From assembly GCA_013178015.1 (NCBI GenBank), contig JABLXR010000051.1:1-44318 (forward strand): a stretch of 44,318 nucleotides of DNA, in the 5' to 3' direction. Below are positions 7,854-22,857 of the stretch, in pieces. Source of the DNA: Anaerolineae bacterium (GTDB lineage: Bacteria > Chloroflexota > Anaerolineae > DRVO01). Numbering within the stretch: position 1 is the first letter of the stretch; every line of letters begins with the position of its first letter. A program made the position numbers and the translations under genes. The notes below the pieces were generated by a model. It searched no databases, had not been told where the DNA came from, and was given only the letters and a program-made list of their open reading frames with translations.

Positions 7854-9044
7854 TCACCCCTTGTCCTTCCTCCGTGGCCTCTGCGCTCTCTGCGGCGAGA
7901 TCAGCTGAACGCTCTCGTAGACCTCTATCGTCCGGCGAGCGATGTCCGGCCATTGGAACTGCCGCGACAGCCGCCTAGCCGCCTCCCCCAGGCGGCGACG
8001 CTCCTCCGGGTTCCGAGATAGCTCCAGCAGCGCCTCGGCCAGCCCTTCTACGTCCCCGGGCGCCACCAGCCGCACGTTCTCTCCTTCGGAGAGTCCGGCG
8101 ACCGGGACGGCCGGCTGGGTGGTGATGGTGGGCACGCCGTGCGCCAGGGCCGCCATCAGGCTGCCCCGGCGGTAGGAGGCCCCGTCTCGGAAAGGCAGCA
8201 CGCACAGGTCGCTCGCCGCGAAAGCTACAGAGACCCCCTCCGGCTCCAGAAACCCGGTCCGGGACACCCACCTCTGCAGGCCCAACCGGTCAACCTCCTG
8301 GAACACCTCGCGGGCGTACGCGGCATTGGTGGGATCGGAGGCTCCCACGTCCCCGCCGATGAACAGCAGGCGGACGTCGTCACCCATCTCCCGCGCTCGC
8401 GCCACCGCCCGCACCAGGTCCAAGCCCCCCTTGGTGACGTTTAGGAAGGCGAAGTAGCACGCCAGCGTGGCTTCCTGCGGCACCCCGAGCGCCTCTCGGA
8501 ACTGCCGCCGCCGCTCCGGTGTCACCGATACGGGGGACACGTTACTCCCGATCCGGACCAGGTGTAGGTTGCCGCGTGGCGCCATGATGCGAGCTCGAGC
8601 CAGGTCCTCCTCGTTTGTGAGGATGGCGGCGCAACTGCCCCGAAGCAGCCCCCGAACGGACCACTGCCGCAGCGGTCCCGCCTTGGGAAAGAGATAGGGC
8701 ACCCGCAGGTCGTGGAAGGTGGTCACCAGCGGGGTCCCTCGGGAGAAGAGAGGAAGGAGGTGAACGGGCAGCCTCATGCCGTATGCGGCCGCCTGATACT
8801 GCAGGTTGAGGACGTCGTACTCTGAGGCGAGACGCCTAATCCGATCCAGGTCGCGCAGACCCCAGCCGCGCGCCTCCGCCCGCACCTCGAAGGGCCACGT
8901 CGGGTCACGAGGCACGGCCTCAGCGGGCGCCAAGACGGTAACGGCGCAACCCTCGTCCGCCAGGGCCTGAGTCAGACAGCGCGAGAAGTCGCCCAGGCCC
9001 CCCTGCATGGGCGGAAACTCTCCTGCCACCAAGAGCACCCTCAC
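7854..9044 (-). CDS. Glycosyltransferase family 4 (GT-B)
   Basis: A 396-residue GT-B glycosyltransferase expected at the cytoplasmic face of the membrane, adding sugars to a surface glycan. The N-terminal Rossmann half starts VRVLLVAGEFPPMQGGLGDFSRCLTQAL, the usual acceptor-side loop with GGxG(D)F. The C-terminal nucleotide-sugar half has CYFAFLNVTKGGLDLVRAV, LCVLPFRDGASYRRGSLMAALAHGVPTITT and the acidic donor-binding region. The start is GTG, 5 nt after the GT2 stop. The last residues (SPQRAQRPRRKDKG) are encoded by a stretch related to the CACAGAG-type dispersed repeat, so the natural C-terminus was probably shorter. Donor and acceptor cannot be inferred; GDP-D-rhamnose is a candidate given the nearby sugar-nucleotide genes. 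Confidence 0.9.
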   Translation of the reverse strand: MRVLLVAGEFPPMQGGLGDFSRCLTQALADEGCAVTVLAPAEAVPRDPTWPFEVRAEARGWGLRDLDRIRRLASEYDVLNLQYQAAAYGMRLPVHLLPLFSRGTPLVTTFHDLRVPYLFPKAGPLRQWSVRGLLRGSCAAILTNEEDLARARIMAPRGNLHLVRIGSNVSPVSVTPERRRQFREALGVPQEATLACYFAFLNVTKGGLDLVRAVARAREMGDDVRLLFIGGDVGASDPTNAAYAREVFQEVDRLGLQRWVSRTGFLEPEGVSVAFAASDLCVLPFRDGASYRRGSLMAALAHGVPTITTQPAVPVAGLSEGENVRLVAPGDVEGLAEALLELSRNPEERRRLGEAARRLSRQFQWPDIARRTIEVYESVQLISPQRAQRPRRKDKG

Positions 9045-9049
9045 GCCCT

Positions 9050-9982
9050 CTACCTCAGGCCGGAGGCCAGTGCCTGCCGGTAGAGACCCAGTCGCTCCCG
9101 CCTCAGATCCCTTCTGTGCCCGAGGGCCAGCTTGATCCCCTCCAGGCCCATCTCCCAGGCAAACGTGCCCAGGAGGTAGAGCCGGAGCGCCTCCGCCACC
9201 CCTCGGCTGAAGTGCTTCTCGGCGTACAGAACCTTGCTCCGGTTGAACCGCACCAGCCGGGCCGCCGGCACCTGCTCGCTGCTCTTGCCCTCATGGTGCA
9301 CGACCTCGGCCGCCGGCTCGAAGACCGCCTCCCATCCTAACTGGCCCAACCGTCGGCACAGGTCCACTTCTTCGGAGTACATGAAGAAGGTCCCATCCAG
9401 GCCCCCCACCTCCTGCAGCGCCTCCCGCCGCAGCAGGAAGCAGGCCCCCCCTACCCAGTCCACCCCCTGAACGTGGGCGTCGGAGCGGTCCTCCAGGCGA
9501 AAGCGGCGCGGTATCCGATCCAGGAGGGGCAGTCGCTGAGCCGGGGTACTCTCCACGAACAAGGTGCCGACGGTGGGAAACCGCCGCCGGGACGGCTGGA
9601 TCGAGCCCTCCGCGTCCACCAGCCGTGGCCCGACCACGGCTACGGATGCGTCCCGCTCCGGCAGGCGTCGCATCGCCTCCACGGCCCCCGGCGCGAGCCG
9701 GGTGTCGGGGTTCAGGATCAGGAGGAGGCTTCCTCGGGCGCGACTCAGCCCCAGATTGACGCCGCCACAGAAGCCCAGGTTGGACCCCGCCTGGATCAGC
9801 TGCACCTGGGGATAGTCAGTGGCAACGGCAGCCTCGGTGCCGTCCTGAGAAGCATTGTCCACCACAAGAGCTTCATCGCCTGGGCGGAGCTGAGGCAGCA
9901 GCGAATCGAGGCATTCCCGCAACAGGGGCAGAACGTTCCAGCTCACAATCACCGCAGAGAGGCCGGCAAGGGGCGCAGCCAT
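9050..9982 (-). CDS. Glycosyltransferase family 2, rhamnosyltransferase-like
   Basis: A 310-residue GT-A glycosyltransferase. The N-terminus SAVIVSWNVLPLLRECLDSLLPQL, then VVDNASQDGTEAAV, the DXD-type site NPDTRLAPGAVEAM and the acceptor-side segment MYSEEVDLCRRLGQLGWEAVFEPAAEVVHHEGKSS fit the WbbL/RfbF-like rhamnosyltransferase branch of GT2. No membrane segment is obvious beyond a C-terminal amphipathic region. It is 5 nt from the GT4 gene and 6 nt from the polyprenyl synthetase gene, hence one operon. A deoxyhexose donor would agree with the GDP-rhamnose module upstream, but that is inference. Confidence 0.9.
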   Translation of the reverse strand: MAAPLAGLSAVIVSWNVLPLLRECLDSLLPQLRPGDEALVVDNASQDGTEAAVATDYPQVQLIQAGSNLGFCGGVNLGLSRARGSLLLILNPDTRLAPGAVEAMRRLPERDASVAVVGPRLVDAEGSIQPSRRRFPTVGTLFVESTPAQRLPLLDRIPRRFRLEDRSDAHVQGVDWVGGACFLLRREALQEVGGLDGTFFMYSEEVDLCRRLGQLGWEAVFEPAAEVVHHEGKSSEQVPAARLVRFNRSKVLYAEKHFSRGVAEALRLYLLGTFAWEMGLEGIKLALGHRRDLRRERLGLYRQALASGLR

Positions 9983-9988
9983 CGGCTC

Positions 9989-10966
9989 TCAGTCAACCCG
10001 CTCCAGCGCGAACAGGCTTAGACCCCGCAGAGACTCGCCGTAGCGTCCATCGGTGAGGGACTCGACACTTCGCCAGGCAGCCTCGGCGTACTCCCTCGCC
10101 ATAGCCAAGGCCCGCTCCACGTAGCCACCCTCGATCACCCGCTGCACCAGCCGCCCTACCTGTCGCTGAGGCACTCGATCGGGCACGGAAGCGCTCTGCC
10201 AGTCGTCCCGCTCCCAGGCGTATAGGAGGGCCGGCAGGGTGAGCACCCCCCGCCTGATGTCGTTGAGCGTAGGCTTGCCCAGCCGCGAGGAATCCCCCAC
10301 ATAGTCCAGCACGTCATCGGCAATCTGGAAAGCCAGGCCTAGGTTCCGGCCGTAGAGCCCGAACCGACGCACCTCCTCCTGGGGGCGGCCCGCCAGCAGC
10401 GCCCCTCCCAGTGCTGCCGACTCGAAGAGGCAGGCAGTCTTGGCGTGGATGAGGCGCAAGTAGTCCTCGCGCGAGGGAAGGCTCTTCCGGCGCCGAATCT
10501 GCTCCAGTTCGCCCGCCGATATGGTCACCAGCGTCTGGGCGAAGATGCGCAGCGCCTCCAGGTCCTGCGTCTCGGTTACCACCACCGCAGCCCGAGCGAA
10601 GAGATGATCGCCGGCCAAGATGGCCGCGTCCGGCCCCTGAGTGGCGGAGATCGTGGGCTTCCCCCGCCGCCTGTCGGCTTTGTCTATGATGTCGTCGTGG
10701 ATTAGGGTGGCCGAATGCAGCATCTCCAGAGCCGCCCCCAAGGCCACCACCGTTTCGGAGCAAGCCCTCTCCGGACCGGCACACAGCAGAGTCACCGCCG
10801 GGCGGATCCGCTTGCCCCCGGAGAAGAGCGCGGCATAGGCCTCGGTTAGGTCAGGTTGTTCCGTCTGAATGGCCAGCGCAATGCGCCGCTCCACCAGCCC
10901 TAGAGCATCCCGCACCGGAGCCAGCAGCCGCTCCAGGTCGCCGGGGACCACTTCACCACCCTGCAC
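9989..10966 (-). CDS. Polyprenyl (octaprenyl/heptaprenyl-type) diphosphate synthase
   Basis: A trans-isoprenyl diphosphate synthase of about 325 residues that adds isopentenyl units to an allylic diphosphate. The first aspartate-rich motif is LIHDDIIDKADRRRGKPT (DDxxD) and the second is FQIADDVLDYVGD. The chain-length site before the first motif is small (ALEMLHSATL), as in long-chain quinone side-chain synthases. The open frame reaches 11095, but that part overlaps tatD. GTG at 10966 (or GTG 10951) directly after the tatD stop is the more likely start. Product: quinone tail or carrier-lipid precursor; the position among glycan genes does not settle it. Confidence 0.88.
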   Translation of the reverse strand: MQGGEVVPGDLERLLAPVRDALGLVERRIALAIQTEQPDLTEAYAALFSGGKRIRPAVTLLCAGPERACSETVVALGAALEMLHSATLIHDDIIDKADRRRGKPTISATQGPDAAILAGDHLFARAAVVVTETQDLEALRIFAQTLVTISAGELEQIRRRKSLPSREDYLRLIHAKTACLFESAALGGALLAGRPQEEVRRFGLYGRNLGLAFQIADDVLDYVGDSSRLGKPTLNDIRRGVLTLPALLYAWERDDWQSASVPDRVPQRQVGRLVQRVIEGGYVERALAMAREYAEAAWRSVESLTDGRYGESLRGLSLFALERVD

Positions 10967-10967
10967 G

Positions 10968-11741
10968 CTAATGTCCGCGTGCGATGCCAAAGAAAGCCTC
11001 CGCGTTCTCGAAGATGGCCGTCGCCAGATCCCCGACAGGCACTCCGCGAGCCTCCGCCAGGGCGGACACGGTATGGGCCACGTAGGCGGGCTCATTGCGC
11101 TGGCCCCGCCTGGGCATCGGCGCCAGGTACGGGCAGTCGGTTTCCGCCAGTAGCAGCGCCTGAGGTACCAGGCGCACCAGGCTTCGCTGCCGCTCGGCCT
11201 TGGGATAGGTGACGGTGCCTGCGAAGGAGATCGAGAACCCGAGCTGCACTGCCTCTTCCAGCATCGCTTCGCTACCGGAGAAGCAGTGCAAGACCGCCCG
11301 TACCTTCCCCGCCCAGGGCCGCAACCGCGCCATCAGCTCGGCGTCCGCCTCTCTGCTGTGGACCACTACCGGCTTCCCCACCCGGTGGGCCAGGGCTAGG
11401 TGGGCCTCAAAGGCAGCGATCTGAGCCGATCGCGGCGAGTGATCCCGGTAGAAGTCCAGGCCCGTCTCCCCCACGGCCACCACGCCCGGTTGGGCGGAGA
11501 ACTCCTCAATGCGCGCCAAGGCGGCGGCGTCGGCGCCGCGGGCGTTGTGGGGGTGGATTCCCACAGCGGCCCACACTCCCGGCTCTGCCGCCAGCGCCAC
11601 CGCTCGCTCACTGGTAGCCACGTCGGAACCCACGTCCACCACCAGCACCACACCGGCCCGGCGCGCCCTCTCGATCACCTGAACTCGGTCGGAGTCGAAC
11701 TGGGGATCGGAGAGGTGAGCGTGGGTGTCCGCCAGGAGCAT
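10968..11741 (-). CDS. tatD: TatD family metal-dependent hydrolase/3'-5' nuclease
   Basis: A 257-residue TIM-barrel hydrolase of the TatD/YcfH family, two-metal enzymes with DNase activity in characterised members. Metal-ligand motifs in order: MLLADTHAHLSDPQF (His-x-His), VVAVGETGLDFYRDHSP (Glu), VVHSREADAEL (His), VLHCFSGSEAM (His), LLLAETDCPYLAPMP (Asp). The frame is open to 11957, but ATG 11741 begins the conserved domain and lies 5 nt after the GDP-mannose dehydratase stop. The stop is followed within a few bases by the polyprenyl synthetase start. Confidence 0.93.
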   Translation of the reverse strand: MLLADTHAHLSDPQFDSDRVQVIERARRAGVVLVVDVGSDVATSERAVALAAEPGVWAAVGIHPHNARGADAAALARIEEFSAQPGVVAVGETGLDFYRDHSPRSAQIAAFEAHLALAHRVGKPVVVHSREADAELMARLRPWAGKVRAVLHCFSGSEAMLEEAVQLGFSISFAGTVTYPKAERQRSLVRLVPQALLLAETDCPYLAPMPRRGQRNEPAYVAHTVSALAEARGVPVGDLATAIFENAEAFFGIARGH

Positions 11742-11746
11742 CCGAG

Positions 11747-12724
<978 letters not shown>

Positions 12725-13687
12725 CTACTGCCCCCTCTCACTCGCCAGCTCCTTCCGCCAGTAGTTCATCACGTCCCGGACCGTCTGCTCCAAGCTGATG
12801 GAGGGCTGCCATCCGATGGCTTCCCGCAGCCGCGCCGCATCCCCCACCAACACCGGTACGTCGGACGGCCTCATACGGGCCGGATCGGGCTGCACCTCGA
12901 CCTGGACGCGACTCTCGGCCAGCATCAGGTCGAGCAAACGCCGCACCGGCACGGCCTGACCGGAGGCGACGTTGAACACCTCCCCCCAGCGCTGACTCTG
13001 GATCAGCCCTACGTAGGCGCGCACCACATCGCGCACGTCGGTGAAGTCACGCTCAGCCTCCAGGTTGCCCACGGTGATTCGCGCCGGCCGCAGGCCCATC
13101 TCCGCCTCCACCAGTTGCCGGGCGAAGTCCGCCGCTACAAACCCAGGACCCTGCCCTGGACCTACGTGGTTGAAGGGCCGCACGCGCACCGTCCGGACCC
13201 CGTAGGAAAGGTGGTACTGCAGCCCGAGGAAGTCCTGGGCCACCTTGCTCACCGCGTAGGGGCTGGCCGGCCGCAAGGGAGCCCCCTCGTTCAGCGGCAG
13301 GTCCTCCGGCCGGGCCAGGCCGTATTCCTCGCCTGAGCCCACCACCAACACGGCACAATCCGGATGATAGCGCCGCACCGCCTCCAGCACGTGCGTCTGC
13401 ATAGAGATGTTAGCGCTCAGCGTCTCCCAGGGGTCCTCGTGAGACGGACCGACAGCCGCCTGAGCCGCCAGGTGGAAGAGCGCTTGCGGCCGGGCCTCCT
13501 GTATCACCGCCCGAGCCGCCCGCGCGCACCGCAGGTCGGCAACCAGGAATCGTGCCCCGCCCCGAGCATCGCCAACCACAAGAGGGGGCCGCATCGAGCA
13601 GCCCCACACTTCCCAGCCCTCGGCCAGGAGATACCCGGTTAGGTGGCCTCCGACGAAGCCGGAGGCGCCGGTGACCAATGCACGCAA
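12725..13687 (-). CDS. rmd: GDP-4-keto-6-deoxy-D-mannose reductase (RMD-like)
   Basis: An extended short-chain dehydrogenase of about 320 residues that would reduce the Gmd product to GDP-D-rhamnose. It begins LRALVTGASGFVGGHLTGYLL. The active site is VGSGEEYG...SPYAVSKVAQDFLG (Tyr-x3-Lys). FNHVGPGQGPGFVAADFARQLVEAE and VGNLEAERDFTDVRDVVRAY are typical of RMD reductases and unlike GDP-fucose synthase. The open frame extends to 13795. TTG 13687 has GAGGG 8 nt upstream and matches family starts; ATG 13726 is an alternative. Transcription probably begins in the 220-nt gap before metK's end. The sugar is inferred from subfamily motifs. Confidence 0.85.
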   Translation of the reverse strand: MRALVTGASGFVGGHLTGYLLAEGWEVWGCSMRPPLVVGDARGGARFLVADLRCARAARAVIQEARPQALFHLAAQAAVGPSHEDPWETLSANISMQTHVLEAVRRYHPDCAVLVVGSGEEYGLARPEDLPLNEGAPLRPASPYAVSKVAQDFLGLQYHLSYGVRTVRVRPFNHVGPGQGPGFVAADFARQLVEAEMGLRPARITVGNLEAERDFTDVRDVVRAYVGLIQSQRWGEVFNVASGQAVPVRRLLDLMLAESRVQVEVQPDPARMRPSDVPVLVGDAARLREAIGWQPSISLEQTVRDVMNYWRKELASERGQ

Positions 13688-13909
13688 CTGCCTGACCCTC
13701 GGTTCGTGCCCCCATATTACAGGCATCACCAGGCTGCCACAACAGGAGCGCTGAACGCAGAGCCCATGCCCTGCCGGGCACCACAGAGGATGCAAACGCT
13801 CCGCATGTGCAGGTCAGATGGCGCCGACACCACGCCGAGTGCCGCTGATCTTCTTACTTCACTCTCTTTCACCAGCGCAGATCAGTGTAGTATCAGCGTC
13901 CTCAGCGTT

Positions 13910-15118
13910 CTATAGCCCCGCCTGCTGTCGCAAGCTATCTGCCTTGTCAGTTCTCTCCCAGGGCAGGTCTACGTCGGTCCGGCCGAAGTGGCCATAGGCC
14001 GCCGTGGGAAGGTAGATGGGCCGGCGCAGGTCCAGATCCCGGATGATAGCTGCCGGCCGCATGTCGAAGTTCTCCCTGATCAGGTCGCGAATGGTCGCAT
14101 CCGGGATTCGTCCGGTGCCGAAGGTCTCGACCTGGAGAGACAGAGGCCGCGCCACCCCGATCGCGTAAGATATCTGGAGCTCGAACCGCTCGGCGATGCC
14201 GGCGGCCACCACGTTCTTCGCTATGTAACGGGCCATGTAGGCCCCCGAGCGGTCCACCTTGGTGGGGTCCTTGCCCGAGAAGCAGCCGCCGCCGTGCCGG
14301 GCCACCCCGCCGTAGGTGTCCACGATGATCTTGCGACCGGTCAGCCCAGCGTCGCCCTTGGGGCCGCCGATCACGAAGCGGCCGGTAGGGTTCACCAGGT
14401 AGCGGGTCCCCTCAAGCAGATCCTCCCGCACCACGTGGCGTACAACCTGCTCGCACACTTCGGCTTCGATCTGCGCCTGGCTCACCTCGGGGCTGTGCTG
14501 CGCTGCGATGACCACCGTGTCCACCCGCGCCGGCACACCGAAGTGGTACTCCACTGTCACCTGCGACTTCCCATCCGGCCGGAGATAAGGGAGGGTACCG
14601 TCCTTGCGCACCTCGGCCAGGCGGCGGCACAGGCGGTGTGCTAGGGCGATGGACATCGGCATCAGCTCGGGGGTCTCATTGCAGGCGAACCCGATCATCA
14701 TCCCCTGGTCGCCAGCGCCGATGGCCTCGATGCTCTCGTCCGTCATCTCGCCCAGCCGTGCCTCCAGGGCCTGGTCCACCCCCCGGGCAATATCCGCCGA
14801 CTGCTCTTTGATGGACAGCAGCACTCCGCAAGTATCGGCATCGAATCCGAGGGCGGAGTCGGTGTAGCCAATGCGCCGAATGGTATCCCGCGCCACCTGG
14901 GCCATGTCGCAATAGCCGCAGGTGCTGATCTCTCCCATGATGAGCACCAGGCCGGTGGTCGTCGCCGTCTCGCAGGCCACTCGGGCCACGGGATCCTGGG
15001 CCAGGATGCTGTCCAGAATGGCGTCCGAGATCTGGTCACAGATCTTGTCCGGGTGCCCCTCGGTGACTGATTCGGACGTCAAGTACGACTTGACGGCGGT
15101 AGTGAAGGTGGTGGACAT
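13910..15118 (-). CDS. metK: S-adenosylmethionine synthetase
   Basis: A 402-residue cytosolic enzyme making SAM from methionine and ATP. Conserved blocks: [20 protein letters not shown] (ATP His), [21 protein letters not shown], and the glycine-rich P-loop-like [27 protein letters not shown]. Length is normal. ATG 15118 has GAGGG six nt upstream. It is the last of four SAM-cycle genes in the same direction, 168+ nt after ahcY. I see no recognisable SAM or SAH riboswitch in that gap. Confidence 0.97.
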   Translation of the reverse strand: MSTTFTTAVKSYLTSESVTEGHPDKICDQISDAILDSILAQDPVARVACETATTTGLVLIMGEISTCGYCDMAQVARDTIRRIGYTDSALGFDADTCGVLLSIKEQSADIARGVDQALEARLGEMTDESIEAIGAGDQGMMIGFACNETPELMPMSIALAHRLCRRLAEVRKDGTLPYLRPDGKSQVTVEYHFGVPARVDTVVIAAQHSPEVSQAQIEAEVCEQVVRHVVREDLLEGTRYLVNPTGRFVIGGPKGDAGLTGRKIIVDTYGGVARHGGGCFSGKDPTKVDRSGAYMARYIAKNVVAAGIAERFELQISYAIGVARPLSLQVETFGTGRIPDATIRDLIRENFDMRPAAIIRDLDLRRPIYLPTAAYGHFGRTDVDLPWERTDKADSLRQQAGL

Positions 15119-15286
15119 CGCTATCCCTCTTGCTCTAGGTTCCTCACACAGCGAGACCGGGGCGGTGGCTCGATCTCGGGTGCGAGCCGCAGCAAACCGA
15201 CACGGGCCAACCCGCGCGGCCCTGCCTCGTAGGGGAACCGCCAGACGTCGAGCCTCCCGGCACAGGCGGCCAGTCCGTCGGCGGGC

Positions 15287-18632
<3,346 letters not shown>

Positions 18633-18755
18633 GCTACGGTCATACCTCCCAAGCGACAGCTGCCGCGCGGTCGGTGGGGTGCCCAGGGCGAAGGCAGATG
18701 GTAGCACCCCGGGCATGCCGTGTCAAAGCACCGGCCGCGCAAGCCAAAATGAGCG

Positions 18756-18866
18756 GGCACAGAGCCCACAGAGACGTCAGACGGTACACACCATGGAGCA
18801 GGCCATCTGGCCGGCCGGGTAGCTTGCCACTGCTCCCAGCCATTGCCCCTCTGTGATCCCTGTGCC
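18756..18866. repeat. CACAGAG-type imperfect inverted repeat
   Basis: The arm at 18756-18775 (GGCACAGAGCCCACAGAGAC) is matched by the reverse complement of 18846-18866 at about 15 of 20 positions. The motif resembles the inverted repeats at 37362-37499 and 41160-41286. It lies between the 5' end of mtnA and the 3' end of the unknown membrane protein. Confidence 0.5.
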
Positions 18867-18881
18867 TGTGCGGCAACCTCC

Positions 18882-19748
18882 CTAGAATCCGAAGCGCTGC
18901 ATCACCAGCATCAGCAGGGCGACCATAGCACCATGCTCCAGGACCGCCATCCAGCTCAGGCTTCCCTGGAACAGGCGTCTCGTCAGCCCGATAGTGACGT
19001 AGCTTACCATAAGCAGCACGAACCCGGCCTGCACTGGGCTCAGCCGCCAGAAGTTGAGCGCCCAGGCGCACTCCCCCACCAGCAGGCTGATGGTCAGCAC
19101 GGCGCGGACGGTCCGCCACTCGCCCGCGGCCTCGTACTGCAACAGATCCAGGGCCAGGAAGGCAGCAATGAGGAAAGCGGCCGGGGCGGCCACCAAGCTG
19201 CGCACCCGAGTGCCATAGAGGACGATCCACAGGTAGAACGCCACCGCCAGGCTGAGCACACTCAGTGCGGTCCGCAACCTCAGCACCCAGGGGGACTCCC
19301 CCGTCAGCGCCACGTACTGGCCCAGCATCACCAGCGACAGCAGCATGCCGATGCTGGCCGCCACGATGAGGCGGCCCTCCAGGGGTATCTCCGCCTGACG
19401 CTGCCAGAAGACCGTGGCTGCCACCGCAGTGACGGCCGGCAGGATGCGGTGGGTATAGATGCGCGTTCCGCGTTCGTAGGCCGGGTGCACGGTGAGGAGG
19501 GAGAACATGCCCGTCCAGGCCATTGCCCCCGCCATCACCCCTACCAGAAGCTCACGGGAGATCCCCAGATGCAGAGGCGAACCCAGTGCCACCAGGGGGA
19601 TGTCCACCCTCACCATGCTCAACAAGGGCGAGGCCAGGAAGAGGGCCACGATGCAGGAGACGGTGATTCCGATCCGCTCCACCTGCTCTGCCGTGAGCAG
19701 ACTGGCACCGCGGGCGCTCGAGTAGGACTGCTCGCCGGTCACGTCCAC
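18882..19748 (-). CDS. Conserved membrane protein of unknown function
   Basis: A 288-residue polytopic membrane protein with about eight hydrophobic segments, the first near residues 26-46 (IGITVSCIVALFLASPLLSMV) and the last near residues 265-285 (HGAMVALLMLVMQRFGF end). An N-terminal cytosolic stretch of about 24 residues precedes it. I do not recognise a catalytic motif. It resembles small-lineage membrane proteins that I associate with Chloroflexi (perhaps a DUF5656-like family), but I cannot confirm this. The start is GTG 19748 or GTG 19742 (GGGGGAG 5 nt upstream). Neighbours (an isomerase and nadD/obgE upstream) give no strong hint of its role. Confidence 0.75.
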   Translation of the reverse strand: MDVTGEQSYSSARGASLLTAEQVERIGITVSCIVALFLASPLLSMVRVDIPLVALGSPLHLGISRELLVGVMAGAMAWTGMFSLLTVHPAYERGTRIYTHRILPAVTAVAATVFWQRQAEIPLEGRLIVAASIGMLLSLVMLGQYVALTGESPWVLRLRTALSVLSLAVAFYLWIVLYGTRVRSLVAAPAAFLIAAFLALDLLQYEAAGEWRTVRAVLTISLLVGECAWALNFWRLSPVQAGFVLLMVSYVTIGLTRRLFQGSLSWMAVLEHGAMVALLMLVMQRFGF

Positions 19749-19820
19749 TCCCCCATCAGCTCCTCCTCCTGAACCGCAACTGCGGCAGGGCAGCCAATAA
19801 TGCCACCCCCACCGCCCTGT

Positions 19821-20684
19821 CTACGATGCGGCATCACGCAGGGGCAGCACCGGCGTAGCCTGCCCTCCCACCGCCCGCCACCCCCGCACCATGTCCACCG
19901 AATGGCGCAGCAACTGCGTCGCCAGGGACGGCCGCCATATCCGCAGGGCCACCGGGCTCACCTCCACCGTGACCGCCCCCGAGTAGCCATCCTCCTCCAA
20001 CCGGCGGAAGAACGACGCCAAGTCCAGTTCGCCCTCTCCCGGTAGCTGGTGATGCTTGAAGTAGGTATCCAGCGACGGACGATCCAGCCAGGCGTGTGGT
20101 TGGCGGAAATCGCTAAGGTGCACATGGCGCACCAGGCCAGCCACCTGGTCATACGCCTCTACCAACCCCAGGCCGGTGCTGGCAGCGTGGGTAGTGTCGA
20201 AGACCACCGGCATCCCCCGTTCGAGGGCGAAAGCAGCGACGCGTTCAGGCCAGACATACGGGTGTTGCCGGTCGCGCTCGAAGAAGACAGCCGAGTTCTC
20301 CAACCCGATGACCACTTCTTCCCCTGCCACCCGTCGGAAGCTGGCCAGCCCTTGATCGAAGAGACGGATGTTCTCCGCCAGCCCGGAGAAGCGAGGGGGG
20401 TGCACCACCACCAGAGGGCACTCCAGCGCCAACGCCCATTCGGCCAGACGGGGGAACGCCTCCGGGGCCGTTCGCCAACCCGGCAGACCAAAGAGCGAGG
20501 GATGTAGCGCCCGGATCGGGCACGCCATCCGGTGTCCGTACTGGCGCACTGCGTTGGGCCCGGCCATCAGCGACCACGGGTCGAGCACCAGCTCCACGCC
20601 GTCGCAGCCGGCGGCCGACGCCAGCCGGAAAGCCAGATGATATGGCAATCCATAGAGCGAGCCAGTGGAGAAGAGGACCGACAT
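19821..20684 (-). CDS. Sugar phosphate isomerase/epimerase-type TIM-barrel protein
   Basis: A 287-residue protein of the xylose-isomerase-like/AP endonuclease 2 TIM-barrel superfamily. Metal-site candidates in order: VVVHPPRFSG (His), VIGLENSAVFF (Glu), PVVFDTTHAAS (Asp, His), VRHVHLSDFRQPH (His, Asp) and VTVEVSPVAL (Glu). The substrate cannot be read from this; sugar, inositol or nucleic-acid targets occur in the family. ATG 20684 is 1 nt after the nadD stop and starts the barrel's first strand (MSVLFSTGSLYGLPYHLAF). The frame is open further but overlaps nadD. Confidence 0.82.
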   Translation of the reverse strand: MSVLFSTGSLYGLPYHLAFRLASAAGCDGVELVLDPWSLMAGPNAVRQYGHRMACPIRALHPSLFGLPGWRTAPEAFPRLAEWALALECPLVVVHPPRFSGLAENIRLFDQGLASFRRVAGEEVVIGLENSAVFFERDRQHPYVWPERVAAFALERGMPVVFDTTHAASTGLGLVEAYDQVAGLVRHVHLSDFRQPHAWLDRPSLDTYFKHHQLPGEGELDLASFFRRLEEDGYSGAVTVEVSPVALRIWRPSLATQLLRHSVDMVRGWRAVGGQATPVLPLRDAAS

Positions 20685-20685
20685 G

Positions 20686-22616
<1,931 letters not shown>

Positions 22617-22621
22617 TCAGG

Positions 22622-22849
22622 CTACCTGCGGCCGCCCACCAGTGCGAGAACCACCCTCGGGCAGTCCGGCACAAGAGAGCAGCCCCCAGGGTCGGGTCCA
22701 AAATCGGCGCGGAGGGCCTCAGCCCGAGGCTCGGCCCTGTTCCAGCGACACACAGGCCGCCGCTTGAGCACGGAAGCCAGAACCGCGTTGGACAGAACGC
22801 CCCAGTTCCACACCGCCCGTGCACCCCGTTTGCCTGCATCCTGTTCCAT
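22622..22849 (-). CDS. Possible 75-residue hypothetical protein
   Basis: An open frame fits exactly between the lipoprotein gene (8 nt after its stop) and obgE (11 nt before its start). ATG 22849 follows an AAGG-like Shine-Dalgarno that overlaps the previous stop. The product, starting MEQDAGKRGARAVWNWGV, is Arg/Val-rich with three Cys and no signal or domain I recognise. Tight spacing favours a real operon member, but GC-rich DNA gives many spurious frames, so this stays tentative. Confidence 0.4.
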   Translation of the reverse strand: MEQDAGKRGARAVWNWGVLSNAVLASVLKRRPVCRWNRAEPRAEALRADFGPDPGGCSLVPDCPRVVLALVGGRR

Positions 22850-22857
22850 CGCCGACC

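Noticed and set aside
15119-15286. SAM or SAH riboswitch, or a 70-residue ORF (15121-15333, minus), before metK
   Set aside because: No SAM-I/II or SAH consensus could be matched; the ORF overlaps the ahcY 3' end and has no recognisable features.
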